Source: an uncultured Methylococcaceae bacterium | Lineage (GTDB): Bacteria; Pseudomonadota; Gammaproteobacteria; Methylococcales; Methylomonadaceae | Length of the DNA stretch: 6,057 nucleotides | Reading direction: 5' to 3' | Assembly (NCBI GenBank): GCA_913009515.1 | Contig: CAJVYO010000111.1 | Location: forward strand, 1-6,057 | Shown here: in pieces, positions 1 through 6,057 of the stretch | Layout of the letters: each line of letters opens with the position of its first letter | Numbering within the stretch: the stretch's first letter is position 1 | Position numbers and translations under genes: made by a program | Notes under the pieces: model-generated | Database searches by the model: none | What the model was told of the DNA's origin: nothing | Seen by the model: only the letters and a program-made list of their open reading frames with translations

Positions 1-507
1 GCAGGCGACCAATAATTTACTGGTGGTGGTGCTGATGAAATTATCTAGCGTATCTAAATCGGTGACGAGGTGACTAATAACAGTACCGCTGCCTAAACTT
101 TCATATTCCGACATTGAAATATGTTTAAGCTGTGTAATTTGTTGCGTGCGGATTTGAAAAATAACATCTTTAGAAATTCGCGTAAATTGACGCAGTTGTA
201 CAATATTTAAGCTGCTACCTAGTACTCGCAATACTAAACTAATGACTAATATAATACTGATGTAAAGTGCGGGGGTATGCCAGTGTTGTGGAAATACGTG
301 ATTAATAATTTTAACCGTATTGCTGGGATGATTAAGCAACACCTCATCGACGAGCAAGGGCATTAATAGCGGCACAGGCACGGTCACCAACATGGCGAAA
401 AATGCGAGAATATGGGCGGTAATGAGTTCTTTTTTATGGGATTTTACAATGCTAAGAATATATCGCCAAGTGTAAAGCTTGCTGTGATTAATAGTTTTCG
501 TAGTCAC
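1..507 (-). CDS. ABC exporter, N-terminal transmembrane part (partial, cut by left edge)
   Basis: Reading the minus strand from a GTG at 507-505 gives 169 codons without a stop down to position 1; the rest of the gene lies outside the window. The product resembles the start of the type 1 exporter membrane domain (ABC_membrane family, as in MsbA, LmrA and MdlA/B). A first hydrophobic segment at about residues 28-53 ends in the family-typical LLVDEVL, and a second lies at about 79-103. A cytoplasmic helical stretch follows (FTRISKDVIFQIRTQQ), then YESLGSGTVISHLVTDLD at about 135-152, which matches the usual 'G-x-x-x-x-R/H-x-x-x-D' coupling-helix region. The nucleotide-binding domain would follow but is not visible, so fusion to an ATPase is inferred. 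No in-frame ATG lies near the N-terminus and an in-frame stop lies upstream, so GTG is the best start, though no clear ribosome binding site precedes it. Substrate cannot be told. It is divergent from slt. Confidence 0.85.
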   Translation of the reverse strand, partial: MTTKTINHSKLYTWRYILSIVKSHKKELITAHILAFFAMLVTVPVPLLMPLLVDEVLLNHPSNTVKIINHVFPQHWHTPALYISIILVISLVLRVLGSSLNIVQLRQFTRISKDVIFQIRTQQITQLKHISMSEYESLGSGTVISHLVTDLDTLDNFISTTTSKLLVAC

Positions 508-520
508 GAATAGTATGAGC

Positions 521-548
521 TTGAAAGGGAAAGAGTTTAGATTATAGC
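521..548 (+). promoter_or_regulatory. Candidate sigma70 promoter for slt
   Basis: On the plus strand, TTGAAA (521-526, 5 of 6 to consensus) is followed after 16 bases by TATAGC (543-548, 4 of 6). Transcription would start near 555 and give a leader of roughly 60-75 bases before slt. The -10 overlaps the opposite-strand TATAAT of the ABC gene promoter, so the two would compete for polymerase. This is a consensus match only. Confidence 0.28.
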
Positions 549-570
549 GTTATTTTTAGTAAATTGAGAA
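541..570 (-). promoter_or_regulatory. Candidate sigma70 promoter for the ABC exporter gene
   Basis: On the minus strand, a perfect TATAAT (546-541) is preceded after an 18-base spacer by TTCTCA (570-565), a 4 of 6 match to the -35 consensus. Transcription would begin near 534-535, leaving a leader of about 27 bases before the GTG start at 507. The -10 match and its position are good; the -35 is mediocre and the region is AT-rich, so chance matches are possible. Confidence 0.42.
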
Positions 571-628
571 TGAATACGTTAAGCTGATGTTTTTAGTTTT
601 GATGATGTAGTGGTTGCGTAAAAATTTT

Positions 629-2548
629 ATGTTAAAAAGGTGTGTAGGGATTATTTTATATTGTTGTTTAAGTGTGCAAGCGATGGCTGCTTTATCGCTA
701 ACGGAACAGCGTCAGCAATTTTTAAAGGCTGAAAAGACGTTATTATCTAAGGGTACATTTTCTCAAATCAGTGATGGGCTAGACTCATCCTATCCGTTAT
801 ATTTTTATTTAGAGTACCAGTGGTTAAGCAAACATTTATCTGAAACTAAGCATATTAAGCAGTTTTTAAAAAAGCATCAATCTCGCTATAGTCAGCGACT
901 AAAACGTAAGTGGTTAAATCGACTGTATAAGCAGCAGCGTTGGAATGATTTTGTAACGCATTTTAATGGGGCTAAAAGTACGTCCATGCAATGTCGTTAT
1001 CAATGGGCTAACTATCAGAGAAATCATAAAACCCAAGCATTAAAAGCGACCCGTCAGATTTGGTTGTCAGGCAAGTCATTGCCAAATGATTGTAATAGCT
1101 TGTTGCAGGTCTTTAAAAAATCAAAGTATTTAACGCAAGATTTAATTTGGCAGCGGTTTAAATTAGCCATAAAATCTCGAGAAAAAAAGTTGGCGATTTT
1201 TTTAAGCAAAACCTTGACCAATAAACAGCGTCAAAAACACGCTAAATTTTGGTTGAAATTATTGAAAAATCCCAAGTTTTTAGTGAAAAAAGGCAGTTTG
1301 TCCAAAGTTTCTCGCAGTCAACAAGCGGAAATGATGGTTTATGCGATGCGACGTTTAGTGAATCAAGATGTTGATAAAGCGGCTAATATTTGGCAGCAAC
1401 GGCGCGGAGCATTCAAATTAACAGCGTCACAAATTAATACCATTGAGCGAAGCATTGCTTTGCAATATACCTTTAATAAATCACCTAAAGCGAATAAATA
1501 TTTTAAGCGTTTAACCCATTTAGATAAAACGTCACGAACATGGTCGGTGCGTGCTGCATTATTAGCAGAGGATTGGCGTTTAGTGCAAAAAAGATTAAAG
1601 CAATTAACAAAAGAGGAGCAGGAAGAAAATCGTTGGCAATATTGGCAAGCCCGTACTTTTTTTAAGTTAGGTAAGCAAGATAAAGCAATCCTTATTTTTA
1701 AAAAATTAGCGAGTCAGCGTAGTTATTATGGCTTTATAGCGGCTGATTTTTTACAACAAAAATATGCATTAAATAATAGCCCGATTAAAGTGGATGCAGA
1801 AAAATTAAAGCAGCTATTAAAGAGCGATGATTTTTTGATTATGCAGGAGTTTATGGCGATTGAAAAAACCAAGACAGCACAATTATATTGGTGGAGTGCC
1901 TTAAAAAAGTTAAAACAGCCGCAGTTATTGATAGCGGCGAAGATTGCGCAAACATGGGGCTGGGATAAGCAAGCGATGATTGCGGTGGCGAGAGCGAAGC
2001 ATTGGAATGATGTTGATTTACGTTTTCCGATGAATTTTGTGAATGAAATTAAGCAGAATGCTAAAAATAAAGCTTTAGCAGAGCCTATTATTTATGGCTT
2101 AATTCGTCGGGAAAGTATGTTTGATGAATTGGCAAAATCACCCGTTGGGGCGTTGGGTTTAATGCAAGTTATGCCGCAGACGGGGAAGCAAATTGCAAAA
2201 GCGATGAAATTAAAAAAACATTCCAGCAAGCAATTATTAAAGGCAAGTTTGAATATTAATTTTGGTAGTTTTTATTATAAGCAAATGCTGGATAAATTTG
2301 ATAGTCACTTTGCTTTGGCGGCAGCGGCTTACAATGCAGGGCCTCATAGGGTAAAACGCTGGTTAAGTCAGGATGTTGCAATGGCGGCTGATATTTGGGT
2401 TGAGTCTATACCTTATAAAGAAACGCGTGAATATGTTGCCGCGGTTTTGACGTATGCATTGATTTATCAGCAAAAATTAACGGAAAAAAATATGCGTATG
2501 AGTTTTTTCTTGAAAGATATTAAAATTAGGCAAGACATTCTTAAATAG
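629..2548 (+). CDS. slt: Soluble lytic murein transglycosylase, Slt70 type
   Basis: This is a periplasmic enzyme that cleaves the MurNAc-GlcNAc bond of peptidoglycan, leaving 1,6-anhydro-MurNAc ends. From the ATG at 629 it is 639 residues, close to E. coli Slt70. Residues 1-20 form a signal peptide (LKR, then a hydrophobic core with GIILYCCLSV) with likely cleavage after AMA. About residues 25-430 are alpha-helical, Trp- and Lys-rich, fitting the ring-shaped U domain and the linker domain. The C-terminal SLT domain carries the expected motifs: IRRES with catalytic Glu495, ALGLMQVMPQT (about 508-518), AAAAYNAGP (about 564-572) and IPYKETREYV (about 594-603). An in-frame TTG at 614 would add MRKNF and keep the signal peptide; an in-frame TAG at 608 bounds the choice. 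Neither start has a strong ribosome binding site, and I prefer ATG. The gene stands apart from fabA by 90 bases and the function call is secure. Confidence 0.95.
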   Translation: MLKRCVGIILYCCLSVQAMAALSLTEQRQQFLKAEKTLLSKGTFSQISDGLDSSYPLYFYLEYQWLSKHLSETKHIKQFLKKHQSRYSQRLKRKWLNRLYKQQRWNDFVTHFNGAKSTSMQCRYQWANYQRNHKTQALKATRQIWLSGKSLPNDCNSLLQVFKKSKYLTQDLIWQRFKLAIKSREKKLAIFLSKTLTNKQRQKHAKFWLKLLKNPKFLVKKGSLSKVSRSQQAEMMVYAMRRLVNQDVDKAANIWQQRRGAFKLTASQINTIERSIALQYTFNKSPKANKYFKRLTHLDKTSRTWSVRAALLAEDWRLVQKRLKQLTKEEQEENRWQYWQARTFFKLGKQDKAILIFKKLASQRSYYGFIAADFLQQKYALNNSPIKVDAEKLKQLLKSDDFLIMQEFMAIEKTKTAQLYWWSALKKLKQPQLLIAAKIAQTWGWDKQAMIAVARAKHWNDVDLRFPMNFVNEIKQNAKNKALAEPIIYGLIRRESMFDELAKSPVGALGLMQVMPQTGKQIAKAMKLKKHSSKQLLKASLNINFGSFYYKQMLDKFDSHFALAAAAYNAGPHRVKRWLSQDVAMAADIWVESIPYKETREYVAAVLTYALIYQQKLTEKNMRMSFFLKDIKIRQDILK

Positions 2549-2550
2549 GC

Positions 2551-2588
2551 GGATAAAACCTAGTGAAAACCTAGGATAAAACCCTTAG
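2551..2588 (+). repeat. Three short direct repeats before the fabA promoter
   Basis: AAAACCTAG occurs at 2555-2563 and 2566-2574, with a variant AAAACCCTTAG at 2578-2588, so repeat starts are 11 and 12 bases apart, about one helical turn. The longer unit GGATAAAACC occurs at 2551-2560 and 2574-2583. The same bases allow a weak hairpin, CCTAG (2559-2563) with CTAGG (2571-2575), but no T-run follows, so it is unlikely to be a terminator for slt. The last copy ends 7 bases before the TATAAT of the fabA promoter, a position suiting a regulator site. That role is inference. Confidence 0.6.
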
Positions 2589-2595
2589 TAAACGG

Positions 2596-2601
2596 TATAA
2601 T
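2596..2601 (+). promoter_or_regulatory. -10 element of the probable fabA-fabB promoter
   Basis: A perfect TATAAT lies 37 bases before the fabA ATG, predicting a start of transcription near 2608 and a leader of about 30 bases. No good -35 is found at the normal distance (around 2573-2579 the bases are AGGATAA), and there is no TGN extension. A promoter with a strong -10 and poor -35 often needs an activator, and the direct repeats cover exactly the -35 region and the bases upstream of it. No recognisable FadR, FabR or DesT site was seen. Confidence 0.5.
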
Positions 2602-2638
2602 GCTAACAATAATTATAATAATATAAACAGGATTTAGA

Positions 2639-3154
2639 ATGGAAAAGCAACATAGTTACGACCGTGAGGATTTATTAAAGTCTGGACGGGGTGAGTTATT
2701 TGGTCCTGAAAATGCTCAACTTCCTTCACCTAATATGTTGATGATGGATCGAATTACACATATTTCTGACGAAGGCGGGGAATTTGATAAGGGTGAAGTG
2801 ATTGCTGAACTTGATATTGATCCTAGTTTATGGTTTTTTGATTGCCATTTTAAGGGCGACCCTGTTATGCCTGGTTGTTTAGGGTTGGATGCTATGTGGC
2901 AGTTAGTCGGTTTTTACTTGGGTTGGTGTGGTGGCCCAGGGAAAGGACGTGCATTAGGTGTGGGTGAAGTTAAATTTACTGGTCAAGTGTTACCTAATGC
3001 AAAAAAAGTGATTTATAACGTGCAATTAAAACGCGTTATTATGCGTAAATTAGTCATGGGTATTGCAGATGCTACCATGGAAGTTGACGGTAAGATTATT
3101 TATACAGCGAAGGATTTACGCGTTGGGTTATTTACAAATACATCAAGCTTCTAA
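2639..3154 (+). CDS. fabA: 3-hydroxydecanoyl-ACP dehydratase/isomerase FabA
   Basis: This cytoplasmic enzyme of type II fatty acid synthesis dehydrates 3-hydroxyacyl-ACP and isomerises trans-2-decenoyl-ACP to cis-3-decenoyl-ACP, the entry to unsaturated fatty acids. The product is 171 residues, matching the family's usual length, and is a single hotdog fold that works as a dimer. Near-invariant stretches are visible: SGRGELFG (about 15-22), PNMLMMDRI (31-39), and the active-site helix region with catalytic His70 in FDCHFKGDPVMPG and Asp84 in LGLDAMWQLVGFYLGW. GRALGVGEVKFTGQVLP follows at about 103-119. These features separate FabA from the shorter FabZ. The start is well placed: AGGA at 2629-2632 lies 6 bases before the ATG. 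The gene is followed by fabB after 11 bases, an arrangement known from Pseudomonas and relatives. Confidence 0.98.
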   Translation: MEKQHSYDREDLLKSGRGELFGPENAQLPSPNMLMMDRITHISDEGGEFDKGEVIAELDIDPSLWFFDCHFKGDPVMPGCLGLDAMWQLVGFYLGWCGGPGKGRALGVGEVKFTGQVLPNAKKVIYNVQLKRVIMRKLVMGIADATMEVDGKIIYTAKDLRVGLFTNTSSF

Positions 3155-3165
3155 GGTATTAAAAA

Positions 3166-4389
3166 ATGAAAAGAATCGTTATAACAGGGTTGGGGGTTGT
3201 TTCAAGTATTGGTAATGACAGCGATACGGTTTTAAAGTCATTGCAAGAAGGAACATCAGGTATTAGTTTTGCAGATGACTATAAAGAACTGGGTTTTCGC
3301 AGTCATGTTCGCGGTGCTATTGATATTAATTTAGATGATTTTATTGAGCGTAAAATTAAACGTTTTATGGGCGATGGTGCGGCATTTAATTATATTGCCA
3401 TGCAGCAAGCCATTGATGATGCGGGCTTAGAAGATAATGAAGTATCTAATGTGCGTACTGGTTTGATTATGGGTTCTGGTGGGCCATCAACATCAAACTT
3501 AGTGGCGGCAGCGGATATTTTGCGTGAGAAAGGTTTAAAACGGGTGGGGCCTTATATGGTGCCACGTACCATGTCGAGTACCAATATTGCGTGTTTAGCA
3601 ACGCCGTTTAAAATCAAAGGTATTAACTATTCGATTACCTCGGCGTGTGCGACCAGTGCGCATTGTATTGGTAATGCGATGGAGCAAATTCAATTAGGTA
3701 AACAAGATATTGTGTTTGCTGGCGGCGGTGAAGAAGTACATTGGACTATGTCAGTATTATTTGATGCGATGGGGGCAATGTCGTCTAAATATAATGATAC
3801 GCCAACCACTGCTTCGCGTGCCTATGATGCAACGCGTGATGGCTTTGTTATTTCGGGTGGTGGTGGTGTATTAGTGCTTGAAGAATTAGAGCATGCAAAA
3901 GCCCGTGGCGCGAAGATTTATGCTGAATTAACCGGTTATGGGGCAACCTCTGATGGTTATGATATGGTGCAGCCTTCAGGTGAAGGGGCAGTGCGTTGTA
4001 TGCAGCAGGCAATGGCAACGATTCAAGGTGATAAAGTTGATTACGTGAATGCGCATGGTACCAGTACGCCAGTGGGTGATGAACGTGAGTTAGGTGCATT
4101 ACGTGAAGTGTTTACGCCTGAAAAAATGCCATTTATTACCTCAACAAAATCATTAACCGGTCATGCTTTAGGGGCGGCAGGTGTGAATGAGGCGATTTAT
4201 TCTATCTTAATGATGAAAAATAATTTTATCAGTGCATCCGCTAATATTACCGAACTTGATGCAGTGGCAGAAGGCATGCCGATTGTAGCAGCACGCAAAG
4301 ATGATGTGAGCTTAGATACGGTTATGTCGAATAGCTTTGGTTTTGGTGGCACGAATGCCTCGTTGATTTTTCAGCGTTATAACGGTTAA
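3166..4389 (+). CDS. fabB: 3-oxoacyl-ACP synthase I (KAS I) FabB
   Basis: This cytoplasmic condensing enzyme adds malonyl-ACP units to acyl-ACP, including the cis-3-decenoyl-ACP made by FabA, with release of CO2. The product is 407 residues, in line with E. coli FabB, with the thiolase fold in two halves. The nucleophile Cys161 lies in ITSACATSAHCIG, and the catalytic histidines are His297 (NAHGTSTPVGD) and His333 (KSLTGHALGAAG, with Lys328). The C-terminal glycine-rich NSFGFGGTNASL is at about 389-400. FAGGGEEVHW and FDAMGAMSSKYND around 184-211 and the FabA partner upstream favour FabB over FabF. The stop codon of fabA overlaps the AAGG (3153-3156) that serves as the ribosome binding site 9 bases before this ATG, suggesting translational coupling. 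No truncation or missing catalytic residue is seen. Confidence 0.98.
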   Translation: MKRIVITGLGVVSSIGNDSDTVLKSLQEGTSGISFADDYKELGFRSHVRGAIDINLDDFIERKIKRFMGDGAAFNYIAMQQAIDDAGLEDNEVSNVRTGLIMGSGGPSTSNLVAAADILREKGLKRVGPYMVPRTMSSTNIACLATPFKIKGINYSITSACATSAHCIGNAMEQIQLGKQDIVFAGGGEEVHWTMSVLFDAMGAMSSKYNDTPTTASRAYDATRDGFVISGGGGVLVLEELEHAKARGAKIYAELTGYGATSDGYDMVQPSGEGAVRCMQQAMATIQGDKVDYVNAHGTSTPVGDERELGALREVFTPEKMPFITSTKSLTGHALGAAGVNEAIYSILMMKNNFISASANITELDAVAEGMPIVAARKDDVSLDTVMSNSFGFGGTNASLIFQRYNG

Positions 4390-4399
4390 TTATTAGAGA

Positions 4400-5260
4400 A
4401 TGCCAAGTATCAAACAAGAACGGGTTGAATTGAATAAACTGCATAAACGCTTACGCCGTCATGTAGGCAGTGCGATTGCTGATTTCAATATGATTGAAGC
4501 AGGCGATAAGGTCATGGTATGTTTGTCCGGAGGTAAAGATTCCTATACCTTGCTTGATATTTTATTGCATTTGCAAAAAACAGCGCAGATTGATTTTGAG
4601 ATTTTGGCGGTTAATTTAGATCAAAAACAGCCTAATTTTCCCGAACATATTTTGCCTGAATATTTAGAAAAATTAGGCGTTAGCTATCATATTATTGAAC
4701 GTGACACTTATAGTGTGGTGAAGCGTTTAATTCCTGAAGGGCAAACAACCTGTAGTTTATGTTCACGATTACGCCGTGGCTCTTTATATGGTTACGCGAA
4801 AGAAAATAACGTGACTAAAATTGCGTTGGGGCATCATCGCGATGATATTTTAGAGACATTTTTTCTGAATTTATTTTATGCGGGTAAGCTTAAAGCTATG
4901 CCTGCTAAATTATTAAATGATAAAGCGGATAATATGGTGATTAGACCTTTGGCATATTGTAAAGAAAAAGATATTGAGCTTTATGCTGAGGCGAAGCAGT
5001 TTCCTATTATTCCGTGTAATTTATGTGGTTCGCAAGAAAATTTACAGCGTCAAGCGATGAAGGTGATGTTGGCAGGGTGGGATCAACAATTTCCAGGGCG
5101 TTTAGAAAGTATTTTTTCGGGTTTACAAAATATAGCTCCGTCACAGTTAATGGATTCAAATTTGTTTGATTTTATGGGTTTAAAATTAAATGAAACAACG
5201 AGTGAGCATGATGCTGGTATTGATAACGAACAAACTGGTTTGGATATTTTAGAGTTATAA
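4400..5260 (+). CDS. ttcA: tRNA 2-thiocytidine(32) synthetase TtcA
   Basis: TtcA thiolates cytidine 32 of certain tRNAs in an ATP-dependent reaction that uses a [4Fe-4S] cluster. The product has 286 residues, slightly shorter than the E. coli protein. The PP-loop SGGKDS is at residues 43-48 after a strand MVCLSGG. CSLC gives Cys118 and Cys121, and PCNLCGSQENLQR supplies Cys206 and Cys209; Cys118, Cys121 and Cys206 correspond to the three cluster ligands known in E. coli TtcA. GHHRDDILETFFLNLFY at about 144-160 is another family signature. The last 20 or so residues are acidic and look poorly conserved. An in-frame TAG at 4394-4396 makes the ATG at 4400 the first possible start; its ribosome binding site is weak (AGAG only one base away), so expression may depend on coupling to fabB, which ends 10 bases upstream. 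Confidence 0.97.
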   Translation: MPSIKQERVELNKLHKRLRRHVGSAIADFNMIEAGDKVMVCLSGGKDSYTLLDILLHLQKTAQIDFEILAVNLDQKQPNFPEHILPEYLEKLGVSYHIIERDTYSVVKRLIPEGQTTCSLCSRLRRGSLYGYAKENNVTKIALGHHRDDILETFFLNLFYAGKLKAMPAKLLNDKADNMVIRPLAYCKEKDIELYAEAKQFPIIPCNLCGSQENLQRQAMKVMLAGWDQQFPGRLESIFSGLQNIAPSQLMDSNLFDFMGLKLNETTSEHDAGIDNEQTGLDILEL

Positions 5261-5283
5261 AATTAATGTAATTAGGATTAAGA

Positions 5284-6057
5284 ATGAATGTTTTAATTGT
5301 TGACGATAGTGCGGCGATTCGTTTGGTTGTTTCTCAATGTATTAAAGATCTGCAGCATGACGTGACTGAAGTAGGCTCGGGTTCAGATGCGGTTGAATAC
5401 ATGACAGATCGTAATAGTAAAGATGTCGATTTAATTTTAATGGATATTGAAATGCCGGGTATTAATGGCATTGAAGCGACACGTCAAATTAGGGATTTGT
5501 GTGCAGATTGGTTTCCTATTATATTTTTGACCTCGTTAATTGATGATCAGTCTTATGAAAAAGGTATCATGTCAGGCGGTGATGCTTACTTGATGAAGCC
5601 CATTGTACCTATACGTTTAAAGGCTGAAATTAAAGCGATGGAACGTATTTATTTAATGCGTGAAAAATTAAAATCAGCAGAAAAAGATTTATTAGCGGCT
5701 AATGAATATTTATTGCAATTATCACTCATTGACCAATTAACAGGCTTAAGTAATCGCCGCCATTTTGATGAAACGCTAGCGGCTCAATTTAAATTAGCAA
5801 CCCGTAATAAACAGTCATTATCAGTTGTTATCTGTGATATTGATTTCTTTAAAGTGTATAACGATAGTTACGGGCATCAGGCAGGCGATGAATGCTTGCA
5901 AAAAGTAGGTAAAGCGTTAAAGCAAGGTACAGCAAGGCCGACAGATTTGGCCTGTCGTTATGGGGGGGAGGAATTTATTTTTATTTTACCCAGTACACCG
6001 TTGGCGGGTGCGAAAATATTTGCAGAAGAAGTTAGAAAAGCGATTGAAGGATTAAAA
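5284..6057 (+). CDS. REC-GGDEF response regulator, diguanylate cyclase (partial, cut by right edge)
   Basis: The visible 258 residues predict a cytoplasmic two-component output protein that makes cyclic di-GMP from two GTP. An N-terminal receiver domain (about 1-118) has the acidic pair Asp7-Asp8 (VDDS), phosphoacceptor Asp54 (LILMDIEMPG), Thr83 (FLTS) and Lys105-Pro106 (YLMKP). A charged, probably coiled helix (about 112-146) links it to a GGDEF domain that starts near LIDQLTGLSNRR (148-159). DIDFFKVYNDSYGH (185-198) carries the metal- and substrate-binding residues, and the active loop is GGEEF at 227-231. RPTD at 218-221, five residues before GGEEF, is a complete inhibitory I-site, so product feedback is expected. 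The order matches WspR/PleD-like enzymes. AGGA at 5274-5277 lies 6 bases before ATG. Only the C-terminal part of the GGDEF domain is missing; any further domain cannot be seen. The cognate kinase is not in the window. Confidence 0.94.
   Translation, partial: MNVLIVDDSAAIRLVVSQCIKDLQHDVTEVGSGSDAVEYMTDRNSKDVDLILMDIEMPGINGIEATRQIRDLCADWFPIIFLTSLIDDQSYEKGIMSGGDAYLMKPIVPIRLKAEIKAMERIYLMREKLKSAEKDLLAANEYLLQLSLIDQLTGLSNRRHFDETLAAQFKLATRNKQSLSVVICDIDFFKVYNDSYGHQAGDECLQKVGKALKQGTARPTDLACRYGGEEFIFILPSTPLAGAKIFAEEVRKAIEGLK

Noticed and set aside
1182..1203. A7 (1182-1188) and T7 (1197-1203) tracts in slt as programmed frameshift sites
   Set aside because: The reading frame continues intact through the complete catalytic domain, and such runs are expected in a Lys/Phe-rich AT-rich gene; nothing like a stimulating structure or alternative-frame product is evident.
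2559..2575. CCTAG / CTAGG hairpin after slt as a terminator
   Set aside because: The stem is only 5 bases and is followed by ATAAAACCC rather than a T-run; the pairing is a by-product of the direct repeats with their self-complementary CTAG.
3848..4099. Open frame of 83 codons on the minus strand inside fabB
   Set aside because: It lies wholly within fabB in the opposite direction, its product is His/Leu-rich low-complexity sequence without any recognisable domain, and it reflects codon bias of the real gene.
4387..4400. Possible missed small gene or regulatory site between fabB and ttcA
   Set aside because: The gap is 10 bases and holds only a weak AGAG ribosome binding site.
5261..5283. 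Terminator or regulatory RNA between ttcA and the REC-GGDEF gene
   Set aside because: Only 23 AT-rich bases with no inverted repeat; the stretch contains just the AGGA ribosome binding site of the next gene.

Overview
The window looks like ordinary chromosome from an AT-rich gammaproteobacterium. Adjacent fabA and fabB genes, a Slt70-type soluble lytic transglycosylase and a TtcA tRNA thiolase are all typical of that class. The low-GC codon use and the gene mix would fit, for example, a Methylococcales or Thiotrichales-like lineage, but I cannot fix genus or family from the sequence alone. I see no tRNA or rRNA gene, insertion sequence, CRISPR array, attachment site or other sign of mobile DNA.

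Layout: (i) Positions 1-507, minus strand, hold the N-terminal 169 codons of an ABC exporter whose remainder lies beyond the left edge. (ii) Positions 508-628 are a short divergent intergenic region with candidate back-to-back promoters. (iii) Positions 629-2548, plus strand, encode a periplasmic lytic murein transglycosylase (slt). (iv) Positions 2549-2638 are an intergenic region with three near-identical short direct repeats and a perfect TATAAT element. (v) Positions 2639-6057 hold a tightly packed plus-strand run: fabA, fabB, ttcA and a response regulator-diguanylate cyclase that is cut by the right edge. Gaps within this run are 11, 10 and 23 bases, so co-transcription from the promoter before fabA is likely.

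Functionally, FabA introduces the cis double bond at the C10 stage of fatty acid synthesis and FabB elongates the unsaturated acyl chain; together they set membrane unsaturation. TtcA is an iron-sulfur enzyme that makes 2-thiocytidine at tRNA position 32. The last gene encodes a WspR-like REC-GGDEF protein predicted to make cyclic di-GMP when phosphorylated. Slt trims peptidoglycan in the periplasm.

The coding genes retain their key catalytic residues wherever these fall inside the window, and none looks broken. I did not find a convincing new multi-gene system. The points most worth a second look are the roughly helically phased repeats next to the fabA promoter, the presence of a cyclic di-GMP synthase at the end of the fabAB run, and the overlapping divergent promoter elements between the ABC exporter gene and slt.
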